Position numbers and translations under genes: made by a program. Shown here one piece after another: positions 34,282 through 43,888 of a stretch of 64,000 nt of DNA; the stretch's first letter is position 1, and each line of letters starts with the position of its first letter. The notes beneath the pieces were generated by a model that did not search any database, was not told the origin of the DNA, and saw nothing but the letters and a program-made list of their open reading frames with translations. The stretch covers positions 1 to 64,000 of the forward strand of contig CANQIF010000004.1 of NCBI GenBank assembly GCA_947623965.1. Direction: 5' to 3'. This stretch comes from an uncultured Alistipes sp. GTDB lineage: Bacteria; Bacteroidota; Bacteroidia; Bacteroidales; Rikenellaceae.

Positions 34282-34848
34282 CTACTCGGAGGTCAGCAGC
34301 CAGCGGATCGTCTCGACGTAGAGCCCATGCTCCACCTCGTGGATCCGGCGTTCGATCTCGGCCCGGTTGCCGCCGTCGTACTCGAAGGCGCGCTGGGCCA
34401 GGATGCGGCCCCCGTCGAGCGAGGCATCCACCTCGTGGATCGTCACGCCGAAGACCTTTACCCCCGCCGCGATCGCCTGCTCGATGGCGTGCGCCCCGCG
34501 GAAGGCAGGCAGGAGCGAGGGGTGGATGTTGACGATCCGCCCGCCGTAAGCCTCCAGCAGAGTCTCGCCCACCAACCGCATGTACCCCGCGAGGCAGACC
34601 AGCGAAATCCCTGCGGCATCGAGCCGCGCGACGATCTCGCGCTCGTAGTCCGCCTTCGAGGCGTACTCCTTCGGCGAAAAGGCGAAGCAGTCGATTCCGC
34701 GCCGTGCGGCGCGCGCGACCACTTCCGCATCGGGGCGGTCCGAGACGACCAGCGCCACCTCGGCGGGCAGGTCGCCCCGCTCCGCCGCCGCGGCGATCGC
34801 CTCGAAGTTGCTCCCGCGCCCGCTGGCGAATACGGCAATCCGCTGCAT
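34282..34848 (-). CDS. purN: Phosphoribosylglycinamide formyltransferase (folate-dependent)
   Basis: 188 residues from the ATG at 34848, 4 bases after the purM stop. RIAVFASGRGSNFEAIAAAA is the GART N-terminus; LAGYMRLVGETLL and NIHPSLLPAFRGAHAIEQA hold the catalytic Asn and His, and VTIHEVDASLDGG the catalytic Asp. It formylates GAR with 10-formyl-THF. It is the last gene of the tightly packed purE-to-purN block; cluster G follows. Confidence 0.97.
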   Translation of the reverse strand: MQRIAVFASGRGSNFEAIAAAAERGDLPAEVALVVSDRPDAEVVARAARRGIDCFAFSPKEYASKADYEREIVARLDAAGISLVCLAGYMRLVGETLLEAYGGRIVNIHPSLLPAFRGAHAIEQAIAAGVKVFGVTIHEVDASLDGGRILAQRAFEYDGGNRAEIERRIHEVEHGLYVETIRWLLTSE

Positions 34849-34852
34849 CGCG

Positions 34853-35878
34853 CTACCGGATGACGACCCCTGCGGTATCCGTGACACGGCCGATCACCGA
34901 GGCGCGTTCGCCCTGCCCGCGCAGGATCGCGATCGCCGCGTCGGCCTCCGAGGCGTCGAGGGCGATCACCATGCCGATACCCATGTTGAAGATGTTGAAC
35001 ATCTCGCGGTGCGGGATGCCGCCCCACTTCTCCAACGCCCGGAAAACGGGCAGAATCTCCCAGGAGCCCTCCTCAATCTCGATACCCTGCCCCTCATGGA
35101 GGATGCGCGGGATGTTCTCGTCGAAGCCGCCGCCCGTGATGTGGCTGATGCCGTGCACGTCGCAGCGGCGGATCACCTCGAACACCTGCTTGACGTAGAT
35201 GCGCGTCGGCGTAAGCAGCCGCTCGCCCAGCTTCGCACCTGGCAGTTCGGGGTATTCGCGCTGCAGGTCGAGGCCGCAGTCGGCCAGCACCTTGCGCACG
35301 AGGCTGAAGCCGTTCGAGTGGACGCCGCTCGAAGCGATGCCCACCAGCACGTCGCCCGTGCGGACCTTCGAGCCGTCGATGAGCTTCCGCCGCTCGACGA
35401 CGCCCACCGTGAAGCCCGCGATGTCGTACTCGCCCTCGGCATACATGCCCGGCATCTCGGCCGTCTCGCCGCCCACGAGCGCACAGCCCGCCTGGCGGCA
35501 CCCCTCGGCCACGCCCGCCACGATCTGTTCGATCTTCTGCGGTTCGTTGCAGCCCACGGCCACATAGTCGAGGAAAAGCAGCGGCTCGGCGCCCTGCGCC
35601 AGCACGTCGTTGACGCACATCGCCACGGCGTCGATGCCGATCGTGTCGTGCCTGTCCATGGCGAAGGCCAGCTTGAGTTTCGTGCCCACGCCGTCCGTGC
35701 CGCTCACGAGCACCGGCTCCTCGATCTTCAGGGCCGCCAGATCGAACATGCCGCCGAAGGCGCCGATGTTGCCCATGACACCCGTGCGGGCCGTCGAGGC
35801 GACGTGTTTCCGGATGCGGCGGACCACTTCGTATCCGGCTTCGAGGTTCACGCCGGCCTTTTCATAGGATTGTGCCAT
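34853..35878 (-). CDS. purM: Phosphoribosylformylglycinamidine cyclo-ligase (AIR synthetase)
   Basis: 341 residues. Typical motifs: [89 protein letters not shown] and [13 protein letters not shown]. It closes the imidazole ring of AIR with ATP. It lies 24 bases after purF. Confidence 0.98.
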   Translation of the reverse strand: MAQSYEKAGVNLEAGYEVVRRIRKHVASTARTGVMGNIGAFGGMFDLAALKIEEPVLVSGTDGVGTKLKLAFAMDRHDTIGIDAVAMCVNDVLAQGAEPLLFLDYVAVGCNEPQKIEQIVAGVAEGCRQAGCALVGGETAEMPGMYAEGEYDIAGFTVGVVERRKLIDGSKVRTGDVLVGIASSGVHSNGFSLVRKVLADCGLDLQREYPELPGAKLGERLLTPTRIYVKQVFEVIRRCDVHGISHITGGGFDENIPRILHEGQGIEIEEGSWEILPVFRALEKWGGIPHREMFNIFNMGIGMVIALDASEADAAIAILRGQGERASVIGRVTDTAGVVIR

Positions 35879-35902
35879 ATCTCTCTCTGAATGTTTCGTT
35901 CG

Positions 35903-37318
35903 TTAGAATTTACCGTCCTTGTTGGCCTGCTCCTTCTCGGCATAGAGCGCCGTCGGGTAGCGGCCCGAGAAGCAGGCGGTGCAGAGCTCCTCGCGGCGCC
36001 CCGCCTTGTAGAGCGCCTCCTCGGAGAGGAAGGCCAGCGAGTCGGCGCCGATCGTGCGGCAGACCTCCGCGACCGACTGGCGCGCCGAGATCAACTCCTC
36101 GTAGGTCGAGGTGTCCACGCCGTAGAAGCAGGGGGCGATCATCGGGGGCGAAGCGATGCGCACGTGCACCTCCGTGGCGCCCGCCTCCTTGAGCAGCGCG
36201 ACGATGCGCCGCGAGGTGGTGCCGCGCACAATCGAGTCGTCGACCAGCACGACGCGCTTGCCCCGGACGATGGACCGCACGGCCGAAAGCTTCATCCGGA
36301 CACCCTTTTCGCGCAGCTCCTGCGTGGGCTGGATGAAGGTGCGGCCGATGTACTTGTTCTTGATGAGCCCCATCTCGTACGGCAGGCCGCTCGCCTCGGC
36401 GTAGCCCATCGCGGCGCTGAGGCTCGAGTCGGGCACGCCGACCACGATGTCGGCCTCGGCGGGCGACTCGGCGTAGAGCAGCCGTCCCGACTCCTTGCGG
36501 TAGGCGTGGACGTTGCACCCCTCGATGTCGCTGTCGGGGCGGGCGAAGTAGATGTACTCCATGGCGCACATCTGCTGCCGCCGGTACTGCGAGTAGCGCG
36601 TTGAGCGCAGCCCGTGGTGGTCGATCGTCACCACCTCGCCGGGCTCGACGTCGCGCACGAACTCGGCGCCGATGACGTCGAAGGCGCAGGTCTCGCTCGC
36701 CACGACGTAGGCGTCGCCCAGCCGCCCGATCGAGAGGGGGCGCAGGCCGTACTTGTCGCGGCAAGCGTAGATGCGGCGCGAGGTCATGATGACGAAGGCG
36801 AAGGCCCCCTCCAGCATGTTGAGCGCCTCGAGGATGGCGTGGATGCGCGGGCGCTCGATGCCCCGGTTCTCCTTCTTGATGAGGTGGGCCAGGATCTCGC
36901 TGTCGGAACTCGACTGAAAGAGGCTGCCGCGGTTTTCGAGGTAGAGCCGCAGCTGGGCCGAATTGACGATGTTGCCGTTGTGGGCCAGCGAGAAGTCGCC
37001 CGAGTTGTGGTGGAAGAGGAAGGGCTGGACGTTCTCCAGGCGGCTGCCCCCCGCCGTCGAGTAGCGGACGTGGCCGATGGCCATGCGGCCCTGCAGCCGG
37101 GCGAGCTCCTCGCCCTTGAAGACCTCCGTCACGAGCCCGCTGCCCTTGTGGCGGCGAAACTCGCCCGCGTCATCGACGCTGACGATACCGCACCCCTCCT
37201 GCCCGCGGTGCTGCAGCGCATGCAGCCCGTAGTAGGTCAGCGAGGCGGCCTGCTCGGCACCGTAGATGCCGAACACGCCGCACTCCTCGTGGAGCTCCCG
37301 GTCCGAATAAAGATTCAT
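35903..37318 (-). CDS. purF: Amidophosphoribosyltransferase
   Basis: 471 residues from the ATG at 37318 (an ATG at 37321 directly precedes it). A short propeptide ends before the nucleophile Cys in EECGVFGIYG. The glutaminase domain shows LQHRGQEGCGIVS and HNGNIVNSAQLR. The phosphoribosyltransferase domain has the PRPP loop VVLVDDSIVRGTTSRRIVALL. It catalyses the committed step of purine synthesis. Several C-terminal Cys residues that could bind an Fe-S cluster are seen (CNVHA, CTACFSG), but cluster presence is inference. Confidence 0.97.
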   Translation of the reverse strand: MNLYSDRELHEECGVFGIYGAEQAASLTYYGLHALQHRGQEGCGIVSVDDAGEFRRHKGSGLVTEVFKGEELARLQGRMAIGHVRYSTAGGSRLENVQPFLFHHNSGDFSLAHNGNIVNSAQLRLYLENRGSLFQSSSDSEILAHLIKKENRGIERPRIHAILEALNMLEGAFAFVIMTSRRIYACRDKYGLRPLSIGRLGDAYVVASETCAFDVIGAEFVRDVEPGEVVTIDHHGLRSTRYSQYRRQQMCAMEYIYFARPDSDIEGCNVHAYRKESGRLLYAESPAEADIVVGVPDSSLSAAMGYAEASGLPYEMGLIKNKYIGRTFIQPTQELREKGVRMKLSAVRSIVRGKRVVLVDDSIVRGTTSRRIVALLKEAGATEVHVRIASPPMIAPCFYGVDTSTYEELISARQSVAEVCRTIGADSLAFLSEEALYKAGRREELCTACFSGRYPTALYAEKEQANKDGKF

Positions 37319-37332
37319 CATCGGCCGGCAGC

Positions 37333-38049
37333 TTATTTCGTGATCTGCTCCAGACGCGAGAGAATCTCCTCGTAAGCTTCGCGCACGCGGCCCAGGTCGC
37401 GGCGGAAGCGGTCTTTGTCGAGTTTCTCGTTCGTCGCGGCATCCCACAGCCGGCAGGTGTCGGGCGACACCTCGTCGGCCAGGACGATCTCGCCCTCCGA
37501 CGTCTTGCCGAACTCGATCTTGAAGTCGATCAGGCGGATGTTCATCTTCAGGAAGAGCGCCTTCAGCACCTCGTTGATGCGGGCCGTCATGCGGTAGATC
37601 TCGTCGAGCTCCTCGTAGGTGGCCGCACCGAGGGCCACGGCGTGGTGGTCGTTGATGAGCGGGTCGCCCAGCTCGTCCTTCTTGTAGCAGATGTCGAAGA
37701 CCGTGTTCGGGGGGACGGTGCCCTCCTCGATGCCCAGGCGCTGCGCCATCGAACCGGCGATCACGTTGCGCACGATCACCTCCAGCGGGATGATCGACAC
37801 GCGGCGGCAGAGCTGGTCGCGGTCGTTGAGCGTCTCGATGTAGTGGGTCTTGACGCCCGCCTTCTGCAGTTCGTGGAAAATCAGCGTCGAGATGGCGCAG
37901 TTCAGGACGCCCTTGTTCGCGATCGTCGCCTTCTTCACGTTGTTGAATGCCGTGGCGGCATCCTTGTAGTGGATGATGATCTTGTCCGGATCGTCGGTGA
38001 GGAATACCTGTTTTGCCTTGCCCTCGTAGAGCATTTCGAGCTGTTTCAT
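37333..38049 (-). CDS. purC: Phosphoribosylaminoimidazole-succinocarboxamide synthase
   Basis: 238 residues, the normal length for the short bacterial form. [81 protein letters not shown]. It condenses CAIR with aspartate using ATP. It lies 59 bases after purL and 11-14 bases before purF. Confidence 0.98.
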   Translation of the reverse strand: MKQLEMLYEGKAKQVFLTDDPDKIIIHYKDAATAFNNVKKATIANKGVLNCAISTLIFHELQKAGVKTHYIETLNDRDQLCRRVSIIPLEVIVRNVIAGSMAQRLGIEEGTVPPNTVFDICYKKDELGDPLINDHHAVALGAATYEELDEIYRMTARINEVLKALFLKMNIRLIDFKIEFGKTSEGEIVLADEVSPDTCRLWDAATNEKLDKDRFRRDLGRVREAYEEILSRLEQITK

Positions 38050-38108
38050 AGCAATTGAATATTTAAAGGTTTTTCGTTTTCATTTTTTCCGGCCGGAAAG
38101 CGCGCCCG

Positions 38109-41100
38109 CTACCGCTTGCGGAAATAGCGGACGGCGTTCTCGAAGAGCGGCTGGCGCTTGTTGCCGGCGATGTTCTTGTAGAGGAGCTCCTCGTAACGCT
38201 CCGTGTGGCCCATCTTGCCCAGGATGCGGCCGTCGGGCGAGATGAGGCCCTCGATCGCATAGGAGGAGCCGTTGGGGTTGTAGGGCGCCTCGGCCGTCGG
38301 GTTGCCCGCCGGATCGACGTACTGGAAGGCCACCTGGCCGCGCTCGAAGAGCTCGCGGGCCAGCTTTTCGTCCACCACGAACTTGCCCTCGCCGTGGCTG
38401 ACGGCGATGGCGTGCTGCTCGCCGAGGGTGAACGACGAGAGCCACGGCGAACGGGTCGTCGCCACGCGCGTCGTGACGATCTGCGAAATATGGCGGTTGA
38501 TGTCGTTGCGGAAGAGCGTCGGCGACGCCTCCGTCACCTGTCCGAGGCGTCCGTAGGGCAGCAGGCCCGACTTGACGAGGGCCTGGAAGCCGTTGCAGAT
38601 GCCGAGGATGAGGCCGCCGCGGTCGAGCAGGGCGTGAATCTCGCGGCGCACCGCCTCGTTGTTGAGCACGCTGACGATCAGCTTGGCGCTGCCGTCGGGT
38701 TCGTCGCCCGCCGAGAAGCCGCCGCTCAAGACGAAGATGTGGGCCCGGCGGATCTCGCGGCACATCGCCTCGATCGAGCGCAGGATGTCGTCGCCCCCGA
38801 GGTTGCAAAGCACGCTCGAGCGCACCTCGGCGCCCGCGGCGCGGAAAGCCTTGGCCGTGTCGTAGTCGCAGTTCGTGCCGGGGAAGACAGGCAGGTAGGC
38901 GACCGGATGTTCGACCGCCTCGCCCGGGTAGGTCACCGTGCAGGGGGCCGGCTCGGAGGTCATCACCTCGGCGCGGTTCTCGCCCCGGTCGGGATAGACC
39001 GTGGCGAACTTCGCCCGGTTGGCCTCGTAGAGGGCGTCGAGCGGCAGGCGGACCCCCGCCACGACGACCGCTTCGTCGGCGATCGTGCGGCCGATCTCCT
39101 CCGCAGCGTCGAAGTCGAGCTCGCCGGCACTCTCGACGAGGATCGAGCCGTAGGCGTAGTCATAGAGACGTTCCTCCGGAGCCGTCACCTCGACGCCGAT
39201 GCCGTTGCCGAAGGCCATCTTGGCGATGCCTTCGGCCACGCCGCCCGCGCCGACCGCCCAGGCCGCGCGGATCGTGCCGTCGGCGATGCGGTCGCTGACG
39301 AAGCCGAAGTTGCGCTTCAGCTGCTCCGTCGCGGGCATGCAGCACGCGTCGGGGGTATGGCGGATGAGATAGAGCCGGTGGCCCGCCTCCTTCAGATCGG
39401 TCGAAATGACGCGCGCGGCATCGACCGTCGTGATGCCGAAGGCCATGAGCATCGGCGGCACGTTGATCTCCTGGAAGGTGCCCGACATCGAGTCCTTGCC
39501 CCCGATCGAGGGGAGCCCCAGGGCGATCTGCATCTTGAGGGCGCCGAGCAGCGCCGCCAGCGGCTTGCCCCACGAAGCGGGCTGTTTGGTCATGCGCTCG
39601 AAGTACTCCTGGTAGGAGTAGCGCATCTTTTCATAGCGGGCGCCGGCCGCCACGACCTTCGCCGCCGCATCGACGACGGCATAGGCGGCGCCGTGGTAGG
39701 GGCTCCACGAGGCGATCTCGGGATTGTAGCCGTAGGCCATGATGCTGGCCGTGGTCGTATAGCCGTCGACGGGGAGTTTCTGCACCGAGGCCTGCGTCTC
39801 GCTGCGCTGCGTGCAGCCGCCGAAGGGCATGAGGACCGTCGAACGGCCGATCGTCGAGTCGAACATCTCGATGAGGCCCTTCTGCGAAAGGACGTTGCGG
39901 TCCGCGAGGTTGTTCGCAAAGCGCTCGGCGGGCGTCGCCCCGGCGACCGTGCGGCGGAAGGGGTCGCGCGCCTCGACGGCGCCGACCGCCGCCTCGGCGT
40001 AGTGTTTCGCACCGGCCGAGTCGATGAAGGCGCGGCTCAGATCGACCACCCGTTCGCCCTTGTAGTACATCCGCATGCGCGCCGTATCCGTGACGTCGGC
40101 CACCTCGACCGCCTCGATGTTCTCCTCGCGGCAGTAGCCGAGGAAGGCGGCCGTGTCCTTCGGTTCGATCACGACGGCCATGCGCTCCTGCGACTCGCTG
40201 ATAGCCAGCTCCGTGGCGTTCAGGCCGCTGTATTTCGTCGGCACGCGGTCGAGCCAGATGTCGAGACCGTCGGCCAGCTCGCCGATCGCCACGCTCACGC
40301 CGCCGGCGCCGAAGTCGTTCGATTTCTTGATGAGGCGCGTCACCTCGGCGCGGCGGAAGAGGCGCTCCAGCTTGCGCTCCTCGGGGGCGTTGCCTTTCTG
40401 CACCTCGCTGCCGCACGTCTCGAGCGAACGGGCGTCGTGCTCCTTCGACGAACCCGTGGCGCCGCCGATGCCGTCGCGGCCCGTGCGGCCGCCCAGCAGG
40501 ATGATCTTGTCGCCCGGCACCGGCCGCTCGCGGCGCACGTGGTCGGCCTTGACGGCCCCCACCACAGCCCCCACCTCGAGGCGCTTGGCGACGTAGCCGT
40601 CGTGGTAGATCTCGCGGACGTGGGTCGTCGCCAGACCGATTTGGTTGCCGTAGCTCGAGTAGCCCGCCGCGGCCTTCTTCGAAATGACGCTCTGCGGGAG
40701 CTTGCCCGGCAGCGTCTCCGCGACGGGGCGGTAGATGTCGCCGGCGCCCGTGACGCGCATCGCCTGGTAGACGTAGCTGCGGCCCGAAAGCGGGTCGCGG
40801 ATCGCGCCGCCGAGGCAGGTCGAGGCGCCGCCGAAGGGCTCGATCTCGGTCGGGTGGTTGTGCGTCTCGTTCTTGAACTGCAGGAGCCAGCGTTCGGTCC
40901 GGCCGTCGACATCGACGTCGACGAAGATCGAGCAGGCATTGTTCTCCTCGCTCTGCTCCAGATCGTCCAAGAGGCCGCGCTTGCGCAGCACGCGGGCGCC
41001 GATCGTCGCCAGGTCCATCAGGCAGACGGGCTTCGCCTCGCGGTTCAGCTCGCGGCGGATATCGAGGTAGAGGGCCAGCGAGGATTCGATCTCGGGTTTG

Positions 41101-41816
41101 ACGAACGACTCCTCGACGGTGATGTTCTCCAGTTCGGTCGTGAAGGTGGTGTGGCGGCAGTGGTCGCTCCAGTAGGTGTCGAGGATCCGCAGCTCGGTCT
41201 CGTAAGGGTCGCGCCTCTCCGACCGGAAGTAGCGCACCACCTCGCCCAGGTCGTCGGCATTCATCGCCAGCCCCAGCCGCTTGCAATAAGCCGCCCACTC
41301 CGATTCGGGCATCTCGCAGAAGCCCATGAGCTGCGCGACGGGGCGCACCTCGGCCTGCTCCTGCTCCGAGAGGCGCGAGAGGTCCTTTTCGCGCGCCTCG
41401 ACGGCGTTGATGTAGTAGTGGCGGATGCGGGCCAGCTCCTCCCCGGTGACCCCCTTGTCGAAGATCAGCAGCTTCGACGAGCGGATGCGCACGTCGGCCG
41501 TCGGATCGACCAGACGGACGCAGTCGACCGCCGAGGCGGCCCGCTGGTCGAACTGGCCCGGCAGGAACTCCACGGCGAGGTAGGGATGGCCGTCGAGCGG
41601 CAGCGAATCGGTGACCGTGTCGGTGACCACCTCGCCGAAGACACCGTAGCGGCAGCGCTCCACGAGCTCCTCCGAGAATCCGAAGAGGTCGTAGACGCAG
41701 ACGTAGCGCAGGGATTCGATCCGAAGATCGAGATGCTGGTTGAGCTCCCGTTTCAGGCTCTCGGCCTCGACGCGGAAGCGGGGCTTCTTCTCGACAAAAA
41801 TGCGGTAATTCTTCAT
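38109..41816 (-). CDS. purL: Phosphoribosylformylglycinamidine synthase, single-chain form
   Basis: 1235 residues from the ATG at 41816. The large single-chain type has an N-terminal PurS-like domain, a linker with TYWSDHCRHTTFTTEL, two AIRS-type ATP domains (FKNETHNHPTEIEPFGGAST; MPFGGCTQRSETQASVQKLP) and a C-terminal class I glutaminase with the nucleophile Cys in LGICNGFQALVKSG and AVSHGEGKF. It converts FGAR to FGAM with glutamine and ATP. Length fits the family. Other Bacteroidetes also use this fused form. Confidence 0.98.
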   Translation of the reverse strand: MKNYRIFVEKKPRFRVEAESLKRELNQHLDLRIESLRYVCVYDLFGFSEELVERCRYGVFGEVVTDTVTDSLPLDGHPYLAVEFLPGQFDQRAASAVDCVRLVDPTADVRIRSSKLLIFDKGVTGEELARIRHYYINAVEAREKDLSRLSEQEQAEVRPVAQLMGFCEMPESEWAAYCKRLGLAMNADDLGEVVRYFRSERRDPYETELRILDTYWSDHCRHTTFTTELENITVEESFVKPEIESSLALYLDIRRELNREAKPVCLMDLATIGARVLRKRGLLDDLEQSEENNACSIFVDVDVDGRTERWLLQFKNETHNHPTEIEPFGGASTCLGGAIRDPLSGRSYVYQAMRVTGAGDIYRPVAETLPGKLPQSVISKKAAAGYSSYGNQIGLATTHVREIYHDGYVAKRLEVGAVVGAVKADHVRRERPVPGDKIILLGGRTGRDGIGGATGSSKEHDARSLETCGSEVQKGNAPEERKLERLFRRAEVTRLIKKSNDFGAGGVSVAIGELADGLDIWLDRVPTKYSGLNATELAISESQERMAVVIEPKDTAAFLGYCREENIEAVEVADVTDTARMRMYYKGERVVDLSRAFIDSAGAKHYAEAAVGAVEARDPFRRTVAGATPAERFANNLADRNVLSQKGLIEMFDSTIGRSTVLMPFGGCTQRSETQASVQKLPVDGYTTTASIMAYGYNPEIASWSPYHGAAYAVVDAAAKVVAAGARYEKMRYSYQEYFERMTKQPASWGKPLAALLGALKMQIALGLPSIGGKDSMSGTFQEINVPPMLMAFGITTVDAARVISTDLKEAGHRLYLIRHTPDACCMPATEQLKRNFGFVSDRIADGTIRAAWAVGAGGVAEGIAKMAFGNGIGVEVTAPEERLYDYAYGSILVESAGELDFDAAEEIGRTIADEAVVVAGVRLPLDALYEANRAKFATVYPDRGENRAEVMTSEPAPCTVTYPGEAVEHPVAYLPVFPGTNCDYDTAKAFRAAGAEVRSSVLCNLGGDDILRSIEAMCREIRRAHIFVLSGGFSAGDEPDGSAKLIVSVLNNEAVRREIHALLDRGGLILGICNGFQALVKSGLLPYGRLGQVTEASPTLFRNDINRHISQIVTTRVATTRSPWLSSFTLGEQHAIAVSHGEGKFVVDEKLARELFERGQVAFQYVDPAGNPTAEAPYNPNGSSYAIEGLISPDGRILGKMGHTERYEELLYKNIAGNKRQPLFENAVRYFRKR

Positions 41817-41913
41817 TATATTGGTATCCTGTTTTCGGTTTTCGTTCGTCGTTTCCTGTCCGGGCGCGGTCCGTATCCCGCGGCGGCTTTCCGCGGTTTC
41901 TGCCACCCCTCCC

Positions 41914-43005
41914 CTATTTCACGAAGCGATCGGCCCACTCCGCGGCATACCGCTCGGGGGTCATGCCGACGAAAGTGATGTGGCCCATCTTGCGTTTCGT
42001 GCGGCACTCCGTCTTGCCGTAGAGGTGTACGTAGACCTGCGGGAGGCCTTCGGCCGCCACGCGCCGCGCCGCCTCGAGGTCCTGGCCGAGGATGTTCTTC
42101 ATCACCGTCGGCGCCACGAGTTCGGGACGCTGCAGCGGCTCGCCCACGAGGTAGTGCACCAGCTCGCGGAACTGGTTGGTCGTCGCCCCCTCGATCGTGT
42201 AGTGGCCCGAGTTGTGCGGGCGGGGGGCCATCTCGTTGAACCAGAACTCCTCCCCGCGCACGAACAATTCGATGGCGAGGATCCCCTCGTAGCCGGCGCT
42301 GCGCATGAACCGCTCGGCCGTCCGGCGGATGCGGGCTTCGAGCGCGGGTTCGATCGCCGCGGGGACGAAGCAGAGGTCCAGGATGCCGTCGCGGTGGACG
42401 TTGCGGCCCATCGGGAAGGAGACGGCCTCCTGCCGGTCGGCCACGACGACGACGCTCGTCTCGTAGTCGAAGGGGATGAACTGCTCGAGGATGCAGGGCA
42501 CGGCGAGCAGGCGGCGGGCCGCCTCGAGGTCGGCCCCGGAGCGCAGCATCTGCTGGCCGTGGCCGTCGTACCCCAGCGTGCGGGTCTTGAGCACCGCGGG
42601 ATAGCCGATCCGCGCCAACGCCGACCGCAGGGAGGCCTCGTCATCGACCGCCGCATAGTCGGGGGTCCGGAAGCCGTGCCGGCGGGCGTTCTCCTTTTCG
42701 CGCAGGCGGTCCTGCGAGTCGTACAGCGGCTTGTAGCCCTGCGGGATCCGGTATTTTTCGGCGAGCGGGACCAGCACGTCGCCCGGCACGTTCTCGAACT
42801 CGTAGGTCACGGCGTCGCAGCGCCGGCAGAGGGCCTCGAGGGCCTCCCGGTCGTCGTATGAGGCCACGATCCGCTCGTCCGTGACGGCGAAGGCGGGCGC
42901 GTCGGGCGCCGGGTCGAGCGCCACGCTCCGCACCCCGAGCAGGCGGGCCTGCTCGGCGATCATCAACCCCAGCTGGCCGCCTCCGATGATACCGATCGTC
43001 TTCAT
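41914..43005 (-). CDS. purK: 5-(carboxyamino)imidazole ribonucleotide synthase
   Basis: 363 residues from the ATG at 43005, one base after the purE stop. TIGIIGGGQLGLMIAEQARLLG and an ATP-grasp domain (TRTLGYDGHGQQMLRS, FVRGEEFWFNEMAPRPHNSGHYTIEG) identify it. It makes N5-CAIR from AIR, bicarbonate and ATP, the substrate for PurE next to it. A gap of about 97 bases separates it from purL. Confidence 0.97.
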   Translation of the reverse strand: MKTIGIIGGGQLGLMIAEQARLLGVRSVALDPAPDAPAFAVTDERIVASYDDREALEALCRRCDAVTYEFENVPGDVLVPLAEKYRIPQGYKPLYDSQDRLREKENARRHGFRTPDYAAVDDEASLRSALARIGYPAVLKTRTLGYDGHGQQMLRSGADLEAARRLLAVPCILEQFIPFDYETSVVVVADRQEAVSFPMGRNVHRDGILDLCFVPAAIEPALEARIRRTAERFMRSAGYEGILAIELFVRGEEFWFNEMAPRPHNSGHYTIEGATTNQFRELVHYLVGEPLQRPELVAPTVMKNILGQDLEAARRVAAEGLPQVYVHLYGKTECRTKRKMGHITFVGMTPERYAAEWADRFVK

Positions 43006-43006
43006 G

Positions 43007-43477
43007 CTACAACTCGATCTGCAACACGTCGGCCGTCTGCTTCGCGCGGAAGGCCTCCAACTTTTCGGCCACCGCGCCGTCGTGCAGCGCGAGGATCGAG
43101 GCGGCGATGAGGGCCGCATTCTTCGCGCCGTTGATCGCCGTCGTCGCCACGGGGACGCCGCCCGGCATCTGCACGATCGAGAGGAGCGAATCGAGGCCGT
43201 TCAGGGCCCGCGACTTGACCGGCACCCCCACGACGGGCAGCGTCGTCATCGAGGCGACCATGCCCGGCAGGTGGGCGGCGCCGCCCGCTCCGGCGATAAT
43301 GACCTGCAGCCCGCGCTGCTTGGCCGTGCGGGCGTATTCGAAGAGCAGTTCGGGGGTCCGGTGCGCACTCACGACGCGTTTCTCGAAGGCGATGCCCAAC
43401 GCTTCGAGCATCGTGCAGGCCTCCTGCATCACCTCGTAGTCGCTTACCGACCCCATAATCACACCGACTTGTATCAT
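43007..43477 (-). CDS. purE: N5-carboxyaminoimidazole ribonucleotide mutase
   Basis: 156 residues. [56 protein letters not shown] and [28 protein letters not shown] are diagnostic of class I PurE, which moves the carboxyl group of N5-CAIR to C4. The adjacent purK supports the two-step bacterial route. It is first in the purine block and has an unusually long upstream region (about 410 bases to pyrB). Confidence 0.97.
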   Translation of the reverse strand: MIQVGVIMGSVSDYEVMQEACTMLEALGIAFEKRVVSAHRTPELLFEYARTAKQRGLQVIIAGAGGAAHLPGMVASMTTLPVVGVPVKSRALNGLDSLLSIVQMPGGVPVATTAINGAKNAALIAASILALHDGAVAEKLEAFRAKQTADVLQIEL

Positions 43478-43652
43478 AGCTGATTATTCGTTTTGTTCAT
43501 TCCCTTTCCGGCTGTACGGCCAGCCGCTTTTTCCAACGCCCATCGGCCGTTGCCTCCAACCGTCTTCTCCGCCTTCTCCGCCCCCTCCGCTACGGTTCGC
43601 ACCCGGGATAAAACAGCGCCGCCACGACCTGTTGCGTCATGGCGGCATGCGG

Positions 43653-43784
43653 TTATCTGTCGGTACGGCCCGACCGTTTCAGGCGCGCGGCCATCCCCTG
43701 GATGCTGCGCGACGAAGCGGCCGCCGACCCGGAGAGGGATCGGCTGCGTCGTTGGCGGAAATCCATATAGCCGTGGAAAGTCAT
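43653..43784 (-). CDS. Possible small Arg-rich leader ORF upstream of purE
   Basis: 43 codons starting ATGACTTTCCACGGC. The peptide begins MTFHGYMDFRQRRSRSLSG and contains about eleven Arg or Lys residues. It begins 23 bases after a TACCTTTG box and ends about 175 bases before purE. It could be a regulatory leader peptide, or a chance frame in GC-rich DNA. No known family is recognised and no terminator hairpin is evident beside it. Confidence 0.25.
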   Translation of the reverse strand: MTFHGYMDFRQRRSRSLSGSAAASSRSIQGMAARLKRSGRTDR

Positions 43785-43806
43785 CGTTGCAAAAAAAACG
43801 GACGTA

Positions 43807-43814
43807 CAAAGGTA
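43807..43814 (-). promoter_or_regulatory. Likely -7 box of purE operon
   Basis: A perfect TACCTTTG on the minus strand. If used, transcription starts near 43800, giving a leader of over 300 bases before purE. No convincing -33 element was seen, so confidence is moderate. The 43480-43888 gap holds only this box and the small ORF. Confidence 0.45.
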
Positions 43815-43888
43815 ACACCATTCGCCGACCTGCGGAGCCGGACGGGAAATTATCTACTGACAATTTATCAACAATTCGGCCGCCGGCC

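Noticed and set aside
38205..41978. Plus-strand frame of 1257 codons opposite purL
   Set aside because: Antisense shadow caused by GC-rich codon usage; no domain or start signal, while purL on the other strand is unmistakable.
43480..43888. Riboswitch (guanine, PRPP or ppGpp class) upstream of purE
   Set aside because: I could not find the conserved core of any of these classes.
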